This document shows, in pieces, positions 1 to 7,373 of a stretch of 50,812 bases of DNA (position 1 is the first letter of the stretch; the number at the start of each line of letters is the position of its first letter). Source of the stretch: Clostridia bacterium DTU065 (lineage in GTDB: Bacteria > Bacillota > DTU065); contig LFSI01000058.1 of NCBI GenBank assembly GCA_001512545.1, positions 1 through 50,812 of the forward strand, given 5' to 3'. Both the position numbers and the translations under genes were made by a program. The notes below the pieces were generated by a model. The model had not been told where the DNA came from and made no database searches. It was given only the letters and a program-made list of their open reading frames with translations.

Positions 1-267
1 ATGCTCAAGACGGGGACTATTTCTCACGTCATCCCAGATTTGGGCTCACCTTGGACAAGCCTTACGACCTACAAGATCTCCTACAAGAACGCCAGCGAAA
101 ACCTGCAGTACGGAGCAAGAAGCGTAGTAGAAGCTCACATGTACCTTATGAACAGCCACAGCCACAAAACCAATATTCTCCGCAAGGACTTCAACAGCGT
201 GGGTATCGCCGTTATTCCTAACGGCAAAGGCGGCTACCTGCAGGTACAGCTGTTTGCAGAAAGATAA
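1..267 (+). CDS. CAP/SCP-domain (YkwD-like) protein, 3' part only
   Basis: This is the C-terminal part of a CAP-superfamily (cysteine-rich secretory/PR-1 fold) domain, a family that is normally secreted or cell-surface in Bacillota. The visible segments match the family pattern: TGTISH near the start, GSPW, an ASENLQYG segment like the usual AGENLA, then MNSHSHKTNIL (family NSPGHRxNIL), and a final VGIAV...YLQVQLFAER strand. The first base of the window happens to be ATG, but the domain begins earlier in all relatives, so the gene is almost certainly cut by the window edge. The stop TAA is followed by a strong terminator. The biochemical role of bacterial CAP proteins is poorly known, and nothing here adds to it. 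Confidence 0.8.
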   Translation: MLKTGTISHVIPDLGSPWTSLTTYKISYKNASENLQYGARSVVEAHMYLMNSHSHKTNILRKDFNSVGIAVIPNGKGGYLQVQLFAER

Positions 268-294
268 ACGGAACCGCCACAGTTAGTGCGGTCT

Positions 295-333
295 AAAAAA
301 CCACCGTGCAGGTGTAAAGCACGGTGGTTTTTT
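295..333. terminator. Bidirectional intrinsic terminator
   Basis: A perfect 15-bp stem (295-309 with 319-333) carries A-rich and T-rich outer ends, so it can stop transcription in both directions. It sits between the converging CAP gene (stop at 267) and the nitrilase gene (stop at 377). Confidence 0.9.
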
Positions 334-376
334 CTGATCTTCTCTTTGCTCATCCCCAAAAAGCAGGCAGACCTCG

Positions 377-1291
377 CTAATCGAGATCCCAGATGAGCAC
401 ATCTCCCTCATCTGGACTCTTGGCAACCTGAACAAAGTGGGGCTTGGGATCGGTGTTGAGGTATCCAAGACCTCTTTCCTCCCCCCGCACCAGAATGGAG
501 CTCTGGCCGTAAAACTCCAACCCCAGTGCTTTCCCTGTGAGCATCGGGTTCAGCACTACTCTCGTTGCAGTCTGCACCATTTGGTATGCACCGTTCAGCC
601 AATCTTCCTGCTGCTCCTTAGTCCAGGGCCCGGGATTGGCAGACGGTTGAACGATTATGTCTGCGCCATCTAGCTTCTCCCTGATCTCCGCAAAAAACCC
701 ATCATAGCAGATGGCGATGCCGATTCGTCCGAGTTCTGTACTCCACAAACCGACCTGTGCCAAAGATGCAGGTGTGAGTCCCAGTCCTTTTTCACCTTCA
801 AGCTCGATGAGATTGACTTTTCTTTGAATGATCTTCGCATCCCCAGGGCCGAAGCCTCGGGACTCGTTGAACACATCTTTGCCATCTGCAACCAGTCCAC
901 TGCCGGAGATCACATAGGCGTTGTGTTTTTCCGCAGCTTCCCTAAACACTTCAAAGTACTCTTCCATCAGCTTCTTAGAACTCTCAAACACTGCTCCCAG
1001 CCACGTGCCCATCTTCACCCGGTGAGGCAGCAGGCGGACGAACTTCTTCTTCACGTACTTTTTCAGCGCTTCTTGGATGCTGTCCTCTTCAATCCCTGCC
1101 GCTTTAAGTTCCGTAAAGATGCCAAAGGTCACAAGGTCTTCTGGAAACGCTACAAGGAGATTCTCCCTACTCTTGGTCCTGATCTCCTCCATCGTGGCAC
1201 CGAGCTTCTCTGCAAACGCTTCCACAGAAGAGTAATCTTCCATACTTAACTTCCACTGCACAACTGCCAGCGTACATGCCTGTTTCTTCAT
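377..1291 (-). CDS. Carbon-nitrogen hydrolase (nitrilase superfamily)
   Basis: A 304-residue protein of the nitrilase superfamily, which hydrolyses or transfers non-peptide C-N bonds. The catalytic triad is visible: Glu51 in VAFPEDLV, Lys158 in QRKVNL and Cys195 in GIAICYDGFF. Between Glu51 and the next core strand (AYVISGSG, about residue 125) there is a long, mostly helical insert rich in Lys and Glu, larger than in most family members, which may shape the substrate pocket or oligomer contacts. The substrate cannot be inferred. The gene stands alone on the minus strand, diverging from bioY. The ATG at 1291 is preceded by a GGAAGG ribosome binding site. No signal peptide is seen, so it is probably cytoplasmic. 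Confidence 0.82.
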   Translation of the reverse strand: MKKQACTLAVVQWKLSMEDYSSVEAFAEKLGATMEEIRTKSRENLLVAFPEDLVTFGIFTELKAAGIEEDSIQEALKKYVKKKFVRLLPHRVKMGTWLGAVFESSKKLMEEYFEVFREAAEKHNAYVISGSGLVADGKDVFNESRGFGPGDAKIIQRKVNLIELEGEKGLGLTPASLAQVGLWSTELGRIGIAICYDGFFAEIREKLDGADIIVQPSANPGPWTKEQQEDWLNGAYQMVQTATRVVLNPMLTGKALGLEFYGQSSILVRGEERGLGYLNTDPKPHFVQVAKSPDEGDVLIWDLD

Positions 1292-1374
1292 CTAACCTTC
1301 CACCCCCATTTGAAAGACTGATCAGGCATAGCTCTAGAGACATGGAAAGCTGCAAGCGTTTTACCGCAGCAGAA

Positions 1375-1405
1375 TTGTTAGCCTGCACATTTTCCTGGTT
1401 GACAA
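1375..1405. promoter_or_regulatory. Likely BirA (biotin repressor) operator
   Basis: The two half-sites TTGTTAGCC (1375-1383) and GGTTGACAA (1397-1405) are inverted repeats with 7 of 9 symmetric positions, close to the known BirA half-sites TTGTTAACC/GGTTAACAA. The right half-site contains the -35 box of the bioY promoter, the expected arrangement for repression by biotinoyl-AMP-bound BirA. The 13-nt spacer is slightly shorter than the usual 14-16. Confidence 0.6.
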
Positions 1406-1427
1406 TTTCCAGGCCGACTCCTACAAT
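1399..1427 (+). promoter_or_regulatory. bioY promoter (sigma-A type)
   Basis: TTGACA (1399-1404), a 17-nt spacer, then TACAAT (1422-1427): a near-consensus housekeeping promoter. The predicted start of transcription is only a few bases before the ribosome binding site AAAGGAGG at 1435-1442. Confidence 0.8.
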
Positions 1428-1450
1428 TGCACTTAAAGGAGGTTTTTAAC

Positions 1451-1966
1451 TTGTCTGTGCGGAGAATCACCACTATAGCAATGTTCACAGCAGTAATCTG
1501 CGTAATGACGTTCGTCTATGTTCCCACACCCTGGGGCGTGCCCATCACAGGGCAGACCCTCGCGGTGCTGGTCTTGGGACTGGTTCTAAGTCCCAAAGAT
1601 GCGGCAATTTCCGTAGCGCTATATCTGCTTCTCGGCACTGTTGGCCTTCCTGTTTTCAGCGGCGCGCGGAGCGGAATCGGAATGCTGCTCGGCCCCACAG
1701 GGGGTTACCTCTGGAGCTTCCTCATCGGCGCTGTGGCCTTGAGCTGGCTGAAGCAAAAAGGAAGAAGGGTCCTTGGTGCCATTGTCTTTACACTGATAGT
1801 TTATTTTCTCGGCTGCCTACAGCTGAAAATCACAGGAGACATGACCTTCTTCGAGGCGGTCAAGTTGGGAATGCTCCCCTTTATTCCAGGAGACCTAGTG
1901 AAGATCGCGCTAGCCCTGGCAACAGCCAAGAAGCTAGAACCCACTATCGGAGACAGCCCTGCCTGA
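1451..1966 (+). CDS. bioY: Biotin transporter BioY (ECF S-component)
   Basis: BioY is the membrane substrate-binding S-component for biotin in energy-coupling-factor transporters. The 171-residue hydrophobic protein has the family segments GVPITGQTLAVLVLG, LSPKDAA, LYLLLGTVGLPVF and LLGPTGGYLWSF, with about six membrane spans. The start chosen is TTG 1451, which lies 8 nt after AAAGGAGG; the in-frame TTG 24 nt upstream lies within the promoter -10 and has no ribosome binding site. No ATPase or T-component is adjacent, but the shared ECF module ecfA1-ecfA2-ecfT lies at 16316-18763 in this window and could energise it. Expression is probably repressed by biotin through the BirA-like operator overlapping the promoter. 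Confidence 0.93.
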   Translation: MSVRRITTIAMFTAVICVMTFVYVPTPWGVPITGQTLAVLVLGLVLSPKDAAISVALYLLLGTVGLPVFSGARSGIGMLLGPTGGYLWSFLIGAVALSWLKQKGRRVLGAIVFTLIVYFLGCLQLKITGDMTFFEAVKLGMLPFIPGDLVKIALALATAKKLEPTIGDSPA

Positions 1967-1972
1967 ACTCCG

Positions 1973-3169
1973 TTAGCTCTGCTCCTGTCGGTTTACTTTG
2001 ATAAAAGCAAAACCAATGACGAAAGCAATTACACTGGCAAGAGCGGAAAACAAGAAGAGTGAACTCATAGTAACTGTTATACTTCCAGAGCCACCGAAGT
2101 AGTCGAAAAGCGCACCGATCAGGAGGGACCCGATAAAGCCTCCAAGACCGAAGTAGAACGCTGAGTAGAGGCTCTGGGCGCTTACCTGCATGCCCTTAGG
2201 TGCCAGTTTGTCGACCAGTTTGACGCAGACAGCGTGCATCGCGGCAAAGCTAAAGCCGTGAATCCACTGCAAGCCGAAAATCACCCAGGGTAGCTGCACC
2301 TTCGCATACACAATCCAGCGAATGATGGTCGCAATGAGGGAAAACAGCAGCAGGTTTTTCTCGCCAAAGCGCCTAATCAGCTTCTCTGAGTTGAACAGGA
2401 CTACCATCTCTCCGACAATAGCCACTGCCCAAGCGTAGCCCACGATGAAGTTCGTAGCGTTCAGTCCTTCTAGATACACCGTCAGGAAGTTGTAGTAGGG
2501 AACGAGGCCTATTCTCTGGATGAACGCGACCAGAACCAGCGCCAAGAAAGCTGGGGTTTTGATCAATACTCCGAAGTCCCGAGTCATGCTTCTATAGCTT
2601 TTCAAAGCACCTTGCCTTTCTGCGATGCCTTCTTTGGGCATCTGATAAAACATAAATAGGGCAAGTAGCAAAAAAACAACCGCTGCAGGGAAAATGCTTC
2701 CTGGGTTTTGCAAATGGTTGTAGAGATAGGGCATCAGCGATGCAGAGACCGCATATCCCAGTGACCCAAACATCCGCACATTGCCGTAGTAGCTTTTGGC
2801 TCTGTCTACTGCATCTAGCGCAATGCTGTCGAGAAGGGGTATGGCCGGAGCGTTGAACACAGCAAACACCAGAGTCGCAAATAGCATCGGCCAGAAACTT
2901 AAGCTGAAGTAGTAGCAGATAAGACCAACTGCCATCCCCAATAGAGCTAGAGTAAAAGACTGCCTTTTGCTGTATCTGGCATCAGTTAAAAAACCCCAAA
3001 GGGGAGGGAGAATGAAAGCCAAAAGGGACGTTAAACCCTGGAGAAGGCCAATCTGCTTTCCCGAAAGACCGATCTTAGTCATGTAACGTGTCAGGTAAGG
3101 GCCATATGCACCGAACGCTAGATAGTAGGAAAAGAACAAGAGCTTCGTCGATCTCAAAACGCTGTGCAT
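1973..3169 (-). CDS. MFS transporter (MFS_1-like / PPP-family type)
   Basis: A 398-residue polytopic protein with about twelve hydrophobic segments and a major-facilitator signature loop between spans 2 and 3 (GFLTDARYSKRQ). The N-terminal FFSYYLAFGAYGPYLTRYM segment resembles the MFS group containing the phenylpropionate-permease-like and nucleoside-symporter-like proteins. The substrate is unknown. It converges with bioY, whose stop is only 6 nt away, with no clear terminator between. Its ATG is 20 nt downstream of the hairpin that follows perR, so it may be expressed only by read-through from perR or from a promoter I could not identify. Confidence 0.8.
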   Translation of the reverse strand: MHSVLRSTKLLFFSYYLAFGAYGPYLTRYMTKIGLSGKQIGLLQGLTSLLAFILPPLWGFLTDARYSKRQSFTLALLGMAVGLICYYFSLSFWPMLFATLVFAVFNAPAIPLLDSIALDAVDRAKSYYGNVRMFGSLGYAVSASLMPYLYNHLQNPGSIFPAAVVFLLLALFMFYQMPKEGIAERQGALKSYRSMTRDFGVLIKTPAFLALVLVAFIQRIGLVPYYNFLTVYLEGLNATNFIVGYAWAVAIVGEMVVLFNSEKLIRRFGEKNLLLFSLIATIIRWIVYAKVQLPWVIFGLQWIHGFSFAAMHAVCVKLVDKLAPKGMQVSAQSLYSAFYFGLGGFIGSLLIGALFDYFGGSGSITVTMSSLFLFSALASVIAFVIGFAFIKVNRQEQS

Positions 3170-3188
3170 GTCTACACTTCCTTATGTA

Positions 3189-3213
3189 ACAAAGAGGCCA
3201 TAGGCCTCTTTTC
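3189..3213. terminator. Hairpin between perR and the MFS gene
   Basis: Stem AAAGAGGCC (191-199 of this kilobase) with GGCCTCTTT (203-211), loop of 3 nt. On the minus strand the T-tract is short (TTTGTT), so termination after perR may be incomplete; the T-tract on the plus strand is also short. Confidence 0.65.
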
Positions 3214-3219
3214 GTATGT

Positions 3220-3612
3220 CTAGTCCAAACAGTCGTTGCATACACCGTAGAACTCTAGTCTGTGGTTTTCAATTTTGGCCTTCAAAGATTCTTCAACAAT
3301 CCTATTCAGACTTTCGATAGTCTCCAGTTCCACATCTTCCATCCGTCCGCAGATGCGGCACTTGAAATGATAGTGGTTGGTGGGATTGCCGTCGTAGCGG
3401 CTGTAGCCGCTGCCAAAATCCATTTCCAAAATCTCACCGGCTTGAACCAAGATCTTTAAGTTTCTATATACAGTGCCCAGGCTGATATTGGGTATCTCTT
3501 TTCGCGCTTCCTGGTAGATCCAATCTGCGGTGGGGTGAGATTTTGTACTGCGGAGTATGTTGAGAATTAACTTCCGCTGCTTTGTCATGCGTATAGACTT
3601 TTGCTTGTTCAC
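3220..3612 (-). CDS. perR: Peroxide-responsive repressor PerR (Fur family)
   Basis: A 130-residue Fur-family DNA-binding regulator. The winged helix lies at about residues 8-65. Every metal ligand of Bacillus subtilis PerR is present at a constant offset of 11: regulatory site His26, Asp74, His80, His82 and Asp93 (PerR H37, D85, H91, H93, D104) and structural zinc Cys85, Cys88, Cys125 and Cys128 (PerR C96, C99, C136, C139). The Asp at the last regulatory position argues for a peroxide sensor rather than Fur or Zur. Known PerR senses peroxide by iron-catalysed oxidation of its His ligands. The start is GTG, 6 nt after GGAGG. It lies 48 nt downstream of mutM, in line with a joint role in oxidative stress. 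Confidence 0.88.
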   Translation of the reverse strand: MNKQKSIRMTKQRKLILNILRSTKSHPTADWIYQEARKEIPNISLGTVYRNLKILVQAGEILEMDFGSGYSRYDGNPTNHYHFKCRICGRMEDVELETIESLNRIVEESLKAKIENHRLEFYGVCNDCLD

Positions 3613-3660
3613 TAAGACTTGCCTCCTACACGAAACAATCTCCAGATGTAATCGCGATCT

Positions 3661-4464
3661 CTATTTTTGACACCTAGGGCAGAAATGACTGGATCGTCCT
3701 GCTACTTTGATTCTGCTAATTGGTCCTGAACACTTTCTGCATTTGGAGCCGGTTTTTTGATAAACAGAAAGATGGTCCTGCATACTTCCTTTTTTGCCGT
3801 CTCCTCCGAGGTAATCCCGAAAGGTGGTTCCGCCAAACCTTATACCCTTTTCCATGACCACCCTAACTGCCATTAATAGGTTATTGGCTTCATGTTGGTC
3901 TAAGCTGGAGGCTTTTCTTTCAGGGTGAATGCCGCTTTGATACAGCGCTTCATCGGCATAGATGTTGCCCACTCCGGCAAGGATGTGTTGATCCAAGAGC
4001 ACAGCTTTAATCGCTCTCTCGGTCTTCAGCTCGTCAAACCAGAGAGCAAGTGGCATCTCCCATGGCTCAAAACCTATTTCAGCATTTTTACAGAACTTGG
4101 GCGCGCCTTTGGGGTGGACCACTAGGCGTCCGAACTTCCGCACGTCACGAAAATAAAGCTTCCTGCCGCTTTGAAAGTTCATGACCCACCTGATGTGATC
4201 TTTTGGTTCCCGCTCCGGTTCGAAGTACAGCTGTCCCGTCATACGCAGGTGGATCACAAGATCGTTTCGGTCCAATCCCAAATGCAGGTACTTCCCCTTG
4301 CGATCAACAAAGCAGATTCTCTGACCGCACAGAACACTGGCATTGAAGTCGCCTTCGAACTCCACTGATCTGTCGTACAGTATGTCTAAAGAGTCTATCT
4401 TTTCTTGGACTATATTACGGTTTAAGAACCGCCTGATTACTTCTACTTCTGGTAGTTCTGGCAT
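3661..4464 (-). CDS. mutM: Formamidopyrimidine-DNA glycosylase
   Basis: MutM/Fpg removes 8-oxoguanine and ring-opened purines from DNA and nicks the abasic site. The 267-residue protein begins MPELPEVEV, giving the catalytic Pro and Glu straight after the removed Met. The helix-two-turn-helix segment GVGNIYADEALY is at about residue 165, and the C-terminus carries the zinc finger CRKC...CPRC. Length is as usual for the family. It heads a probable two-gene unit with perR. A weak extended -10 promoter lies about 55 nt upstream. Confidence 0.96.
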   Translation of the reverse strand: MPELPEVEVIRRFLNRNIVQEKIDSLDILYDRSVEFEGDFNASVLCGQRICFVDRKGKYLHLGLDRNDLVIHLRMTGQLYFEPEREPKDHIRWVMNFQSGRKLYFRDVRKFGRLVVHPKGAPKFCKNAEIGFEPWEMPLALWFDELKTERAIKAVLLDQHILAGVGNIYADEALYQSGIHPERKASSLDQHEANNLLMAVRVVMEKGIRFGGTTFRDYLGGDGKKGSMQDHLSVYQKTGSKCRKCSGPISRIKVAGRSSHFCPRCQK

Positions 4465-4517
4465 ATCAAAGCTGCAAAGCTCCTACTTTGTAGCAGCCCA
4501 CCTCCGTTCCCATCACT

Positions 4518-4523
4518 ACTATA
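4518..4523 (-). promoter_or_regulatory. Possible mutM-perR promoter (extended -10)
   Basis: On the minus strand TGC-TATAGT forms an extended -10 element about 55 nt before the mutM start. No good -35 box stands 16-18 nt upstream, so this call rests on the -10 alone. Confidence 0.4.
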
Positions 4524-4554
4524 GCACATATCTTTTACACGTTTTATATAAACA

Positions 4555-4583
4555 ATTTTGGAGTTTTCGTAAAACTCCAAAAT
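4555..4583. terminator. 13-bp perfect dyad, probable lgt terminator
   Basis: ATTTTGGAGTTTT (4555-4567) is a perfect inverted repeat of 4571-4583 with a 3-nt loop. It lies 45 nt past the lgt stop. The T-tract following it on the minus strand is poor (TTGTTTAT), so it may be a weak terminator, and a protein-binding operator cannot be excluded. Confidence 0.55.
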
Positions 4584-4628
4584 AGACGCTTATATCTTGA
4601 AAAAATTCATCCAGTGGGTTTGGCCTTT

Positions 4629-5372
4629 CTACTTGCGGGACTTCACCCTTCTGAGGTTGATTATCTGAATAATCAAGGGCACGATAAACAGGCCGAGCAT
4701 CAGTACCTGAGTCTGGTTCAACCAGTTGTTAAACTTCACCGAATCACGGAAAAACTCCACCACAAAGCGGACAATGGCAAAACCCATTAGCGTCTCTAGG
4801 AAAAGCTGACCGCCAAACTTGGTTGACTTACTCCGCCAGATCAGATAGAAGAACAGGGCAAGGGTAAGCAGGGAGTCGTAGATCTGCACCGGATGCCTAA
4901 GCCCCTCGGCAAACCTGCTGTACACTCCCCAAGGCACCTCAGTAGGTGTTCCCCAACAGCAGCCGTTAAAAAAGCATCCCCACCGGCCGATGGCATAGCC
5001 AAGAGCCAGCGGCAGTGCAGCTGCATCCGAGAGTTTTGCCAGGGAGATCTTGTAGCGAAGCACAAAGTAAAATCCCACGATGATTGTGAGTATCAGGCCT
5101 CCGTGGAAGGCCAAGCCACCCTCTCTGACATTCAGGATAGCCCACCAGTTCCCTCTGTACATCGGCCAGTACTGCACCACCCAGCCAATACGGGCGCCTA
5201 CAATCGCAGCAACTATTCCCCAAAAGGCAAATCTGCTTACAAGATCGACATCGAGACCTCTTTTTTTCGCCTGTTTTTCTAAAAGAAGCAGACCTACAAA
5301 AAGTCCCAACGTCACAAAGACGCCATAGGTGTAAATGTCAAGTCCACCTATGGAAAACAGAACTGGATGCAT
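4629..5372 (-). CDS. lgt: Prolipoprotein diacylglyceryl transferase
   Basis: Lgt transfers diacylglycerol from phosphatidylglycerol to the lipobox cysteine of prolipoproteins at the outer face of the membrane. The 247-residue protein has about seven membrane spans and the Lgt signature GRWGCFFNGCCWG at residues 129-141, preceded by GLAFHGG (about 86-92) with the conserved His. The start ATG lies 15 nt after the trxB stop, so the two are almost certainly co-transcribed. It provides the first step for lipoproteins such as the one at 12876. Confidence 0.96.
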   Translation of the reverse strand: MHPVLFSIGGLDIYTYGVFVTLGLFVGLLLLEKQAKKRGLDVDLVSRFAFWGIVAAIVGARIGWVVQYWPMYRGNWWAILNVREGGLAFHGGLILTIIVGFYFVLRYKISLAKLSDAAALPLALGYAIGRWGCFFNGCCWGTPTEVPWGVYSRFAEGLRHPVQIYDSLLTLALFFYLIWRSKSTKFGGQLFLETLMGFAIVRFVVEFFRDSVKFNNWLNQTQVLMLGLFIVPLIIQIINLRRVKSRK

Positions 5373-5387
5373 TTTATTACCACCGGC

Positions 5388-6323
5388 CTATTCCTTAGAT
5401 TCCAAGTAGTGCAGAGCCGACATGGCAGCTATAGCTCCATCTGCGGTCGCTGTAACCAGCTGCCTGAGCACGGTATCTCTTACGTCTCCTGCCGCAAACA
5501 CTCCTGGTATGTTTGTTCTCAAATGCTCGTCAGTCTCAATATATCCCTCCGGCGTACGCTTCAGCGAATCTGGGAAGAACTCGACGTTGGGTATTTGCCC
5601 AATGTAGATGAAAACCCCATCAGTGTTCAAGACGCTTTCACTGGGCTCCCCTTTTGCCTCTTTCTCAAGATTCTTGACTCTTACTCCCGTCACGGAGATA
5701 TCGCCAAGGATCTCTTCCACTACGGTGTTCCATACAAAGCTGATCTTCTCATTGGCAAACGCTCTTCGCTGTGCAGCTGCATTTGCTCTCAGCTTGTCGC
5801 GACGGTGAACAATAGTCACCTTCCTGGCAAATCTGGTGAGGTATAGGCCTTCCTCTACTGCTGCGTCTCCTCCACCAACAACCACAACATCCTTATCCTT
5901 AAAGAAAGCACCGTCGCAGGTGGCGCAGTAGCTTACTCCTCTGCCGCGGAACTTGTTTTCCCCGGGAACTCCCAGCTTCCGCGGTTCAGATCCGGTGGCA
6001 AGAATCACAGTTTTGCCCAGGACAGTGGTGCTACCCACTTCGATCTTCTTCAGTTCGCCCTGGAGATCCATGGCAGTAATCTCTCCGTTGAGGAACTCTG
6101 CCCCCATGTTCTGCGCCTGCTCAAACATTGCCATGGCCAGATCTGGGCCGGTCGTTCCTTGAGGAAAACCCGGGTAGTTGGCAATCTCAAACGTTGTTGC
6201 TGCCTGCCCTCCAGGCATGCCTCTTTCAATGATCAGGGTCTTTAGGGCTGCACGAGCGCCGTATATGGCTGCTGTCATTCCTGCAGGTCCCCCGCCTATG
6301 ATAACTAGATCGTATGTTTCCAT
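5388..6323 (-). CDS. trxB: Thioredoxin reductase (NADPH-type flavoprotein)
   Basis: TrxB passes electrons from NADPH through FAD to thioredoxin. In this 311-residue protein the FAD-binding GGGPAGMTAAIYGARA is at residues 10-25, the redox pair is Cys133-Ala-Thr-Cys136, the NADPH site is VVGGGDAAVEEG followed by HRRDKLRA, and the C-terminal FAD motif is GVFAAGDVRD. The ATG is preceded by GGGAGG. It starts 48 nt after the permease gene with no terminator between, so transcription from the cobalamin riboswitch may extend into it. Ferredoxin- or NADH-linked variants of the same fold exist; the HRR motif favours NADPH. Confidence 0.95.
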   Translation of the reverse strand: METYDLVIIGGGPAGMTAAIYGARAALKTLIIERGMPGGQAATTFEIANYPGFPQGTTGPDLAMAMFEQAQNMGAEFLNGEITAMDLQGELKKIEVGSTTVLGKTVILATGSEPRKLGVPGENKFRGRGVSYCATCDGAFFKDKDVVVVGGGDAAVEEGLYLTRFARKVTIVHRRDKLRANAAAQRRAFANEKISFVWNTVVEEILGDISVTGVRVKNLEKEAKGEPSESVLNTDGVFIYIGQIPNVEFFPDSLKRTPEGYIETDEHLRTNIPGVFAAGDVRDTVLRQLVTATADGAIAAMSALHYLESKE

Positions 6324-6371
6324 ATCAACGCCTCCCTCTTTATTCCTTTACCCTCTATCTCCCGACTTCAA

Positions 6372-7373
6372 TCACAGGTTCCTTCTGTTAAGCCGTAAAA
6401 GGTACAAGAAGAACGGTCCCCCGAGAAGGGAGGTTATCACACCCACCGGAAGCTCTGTAGGTGCAATCACAGTTCGGGCTATACAGTCGGTTACAACAAC
6501 CAACAAACCTCCTCCAAGTACACTGGCAGGTAGTAGGTATTTGTGATCCGGTCCGATAATCAGTCTGATGATGTGAGGAACCATCAAGCCTACAAAACCA
6601 ATAACTCCAGTGACACTCACCGCTGATGCTGCAAGAAACGATGCCGTTGTAAGCACAATATAAGTCTCCCTTGTTACGTTAATGCCAAGATTCCAAGCAG
6701 CTTCTTCACCGATCAATAGTGCGTTTAGCACTCTCGATTTGGAGTGAAGTATCCAGCCGCCGATCACAAGTGAGAAGAGAAGCATCTTTACATTGCTCCA
6801 AGTGAAACCGGAAAAGCTCCCCATCATCCACATCACAATCTTGTCCATTGAAGCCCGATTCAAAACCATAATCACCGACACCATGCTCGAGGCAACCGAC
6901 CCGACAGCTACACCGGCAAGGACCAGATCCTGCACCCTCCGCACCAGGCCGTTTGTTGAGATGGTGTAGACAAGCAAAGTAACAGCCAGAGCCCCTAGAA
7001 ACGCTGCAAACGAGAAACCATAGACGCTTGTTATGGGCAAAAGCGAAGCTATGGCCGCACCTAAACTGGCTCCAGCCGATACACCCAATATATAAGGATC
7101 GGCCAGGGAGTTGCGCAAAACTCCCTGGAATGCCGTTCCCGAAAGAGCTAAAACTGCTCCCACTAAAACTGCTCCTACAACCCGGGGCAGCCTAATCTGC
7201 CAGAAGATCGTCTCCCAGTAACTAGGGCCTTCCACTTCCCGGCCCAGGAGCTTACCAATAATCCACTTGCCCGGAAGCTTCACCGCTCCCAAACTAGAAG
7301 CGACAATAACCGACACGATCAACCCTACAAACAGCAGCACAATCAGCTTATTGAAGGTTAAATAACGCTTCAT
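6372..7373 (-). CDS. FecCD/BtuC-family ABC transporter permease
   Basis: The 333-residue membrane subunit of a type II ABC importer of the vitamin B12/iron-siderophore family. Family marks are the RLPRVVGAVLVGAVLALSG start, the SLADPYILGVSAGASLGA segment (usual form NPLADPyiLGvSsGAslGA), GFVGLMVPHIIRLIIG, which couples to the ATPase, and a C-terminal ELPVGVITSLLGGPFFLYLL. The start ATG overlaps the end of the binding-protein gene by 26 nt, implying translational coupling. The riboswitch upstream points to cobalamin or a precursor as substrate. No ATP-binding partner follows; trxB comes next. The ATPase must be encoded elsewhere or shared. Confidence 0.92.
   Translation of the reverse strand: MKRYLTFNKLIVLLFVGLIVSVIVASSLGAVKLPGKWIIGKLLGREVEGPSYWETIFWQIRLPRVVGAVLVGAVLALSGTAFQGVLRNSLADPYILGVSAGASLGAAIASLLPITSVYGFSFAAFLGALAVTLLVYTISTNGLVRRVQDLVLAGVAVGSVASSMVSVIMVLNRASMDKIVMWMMGSFSGFTWSNVKMLLFSLVIGGWILHSKSRVLNALLIGEEAAWNLGINVTRETYIVLTTASFLAASAVSVTGVIGFVGLMVPHIIRLIIGPDHKYLLPASVLGGGLLVVVTDCIARTVIAPTELPVGVITSLLGGPFFLYLLRLNRRNL

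Noticed and set aside
4541-4553. GTTTTATATAAAC as a PerR box before mutM
   Set aside because: It is only a near-palindromic A+T-rich stretch and does not fit the 15-bp TTATAAT-N-ATTATAA pattern well.
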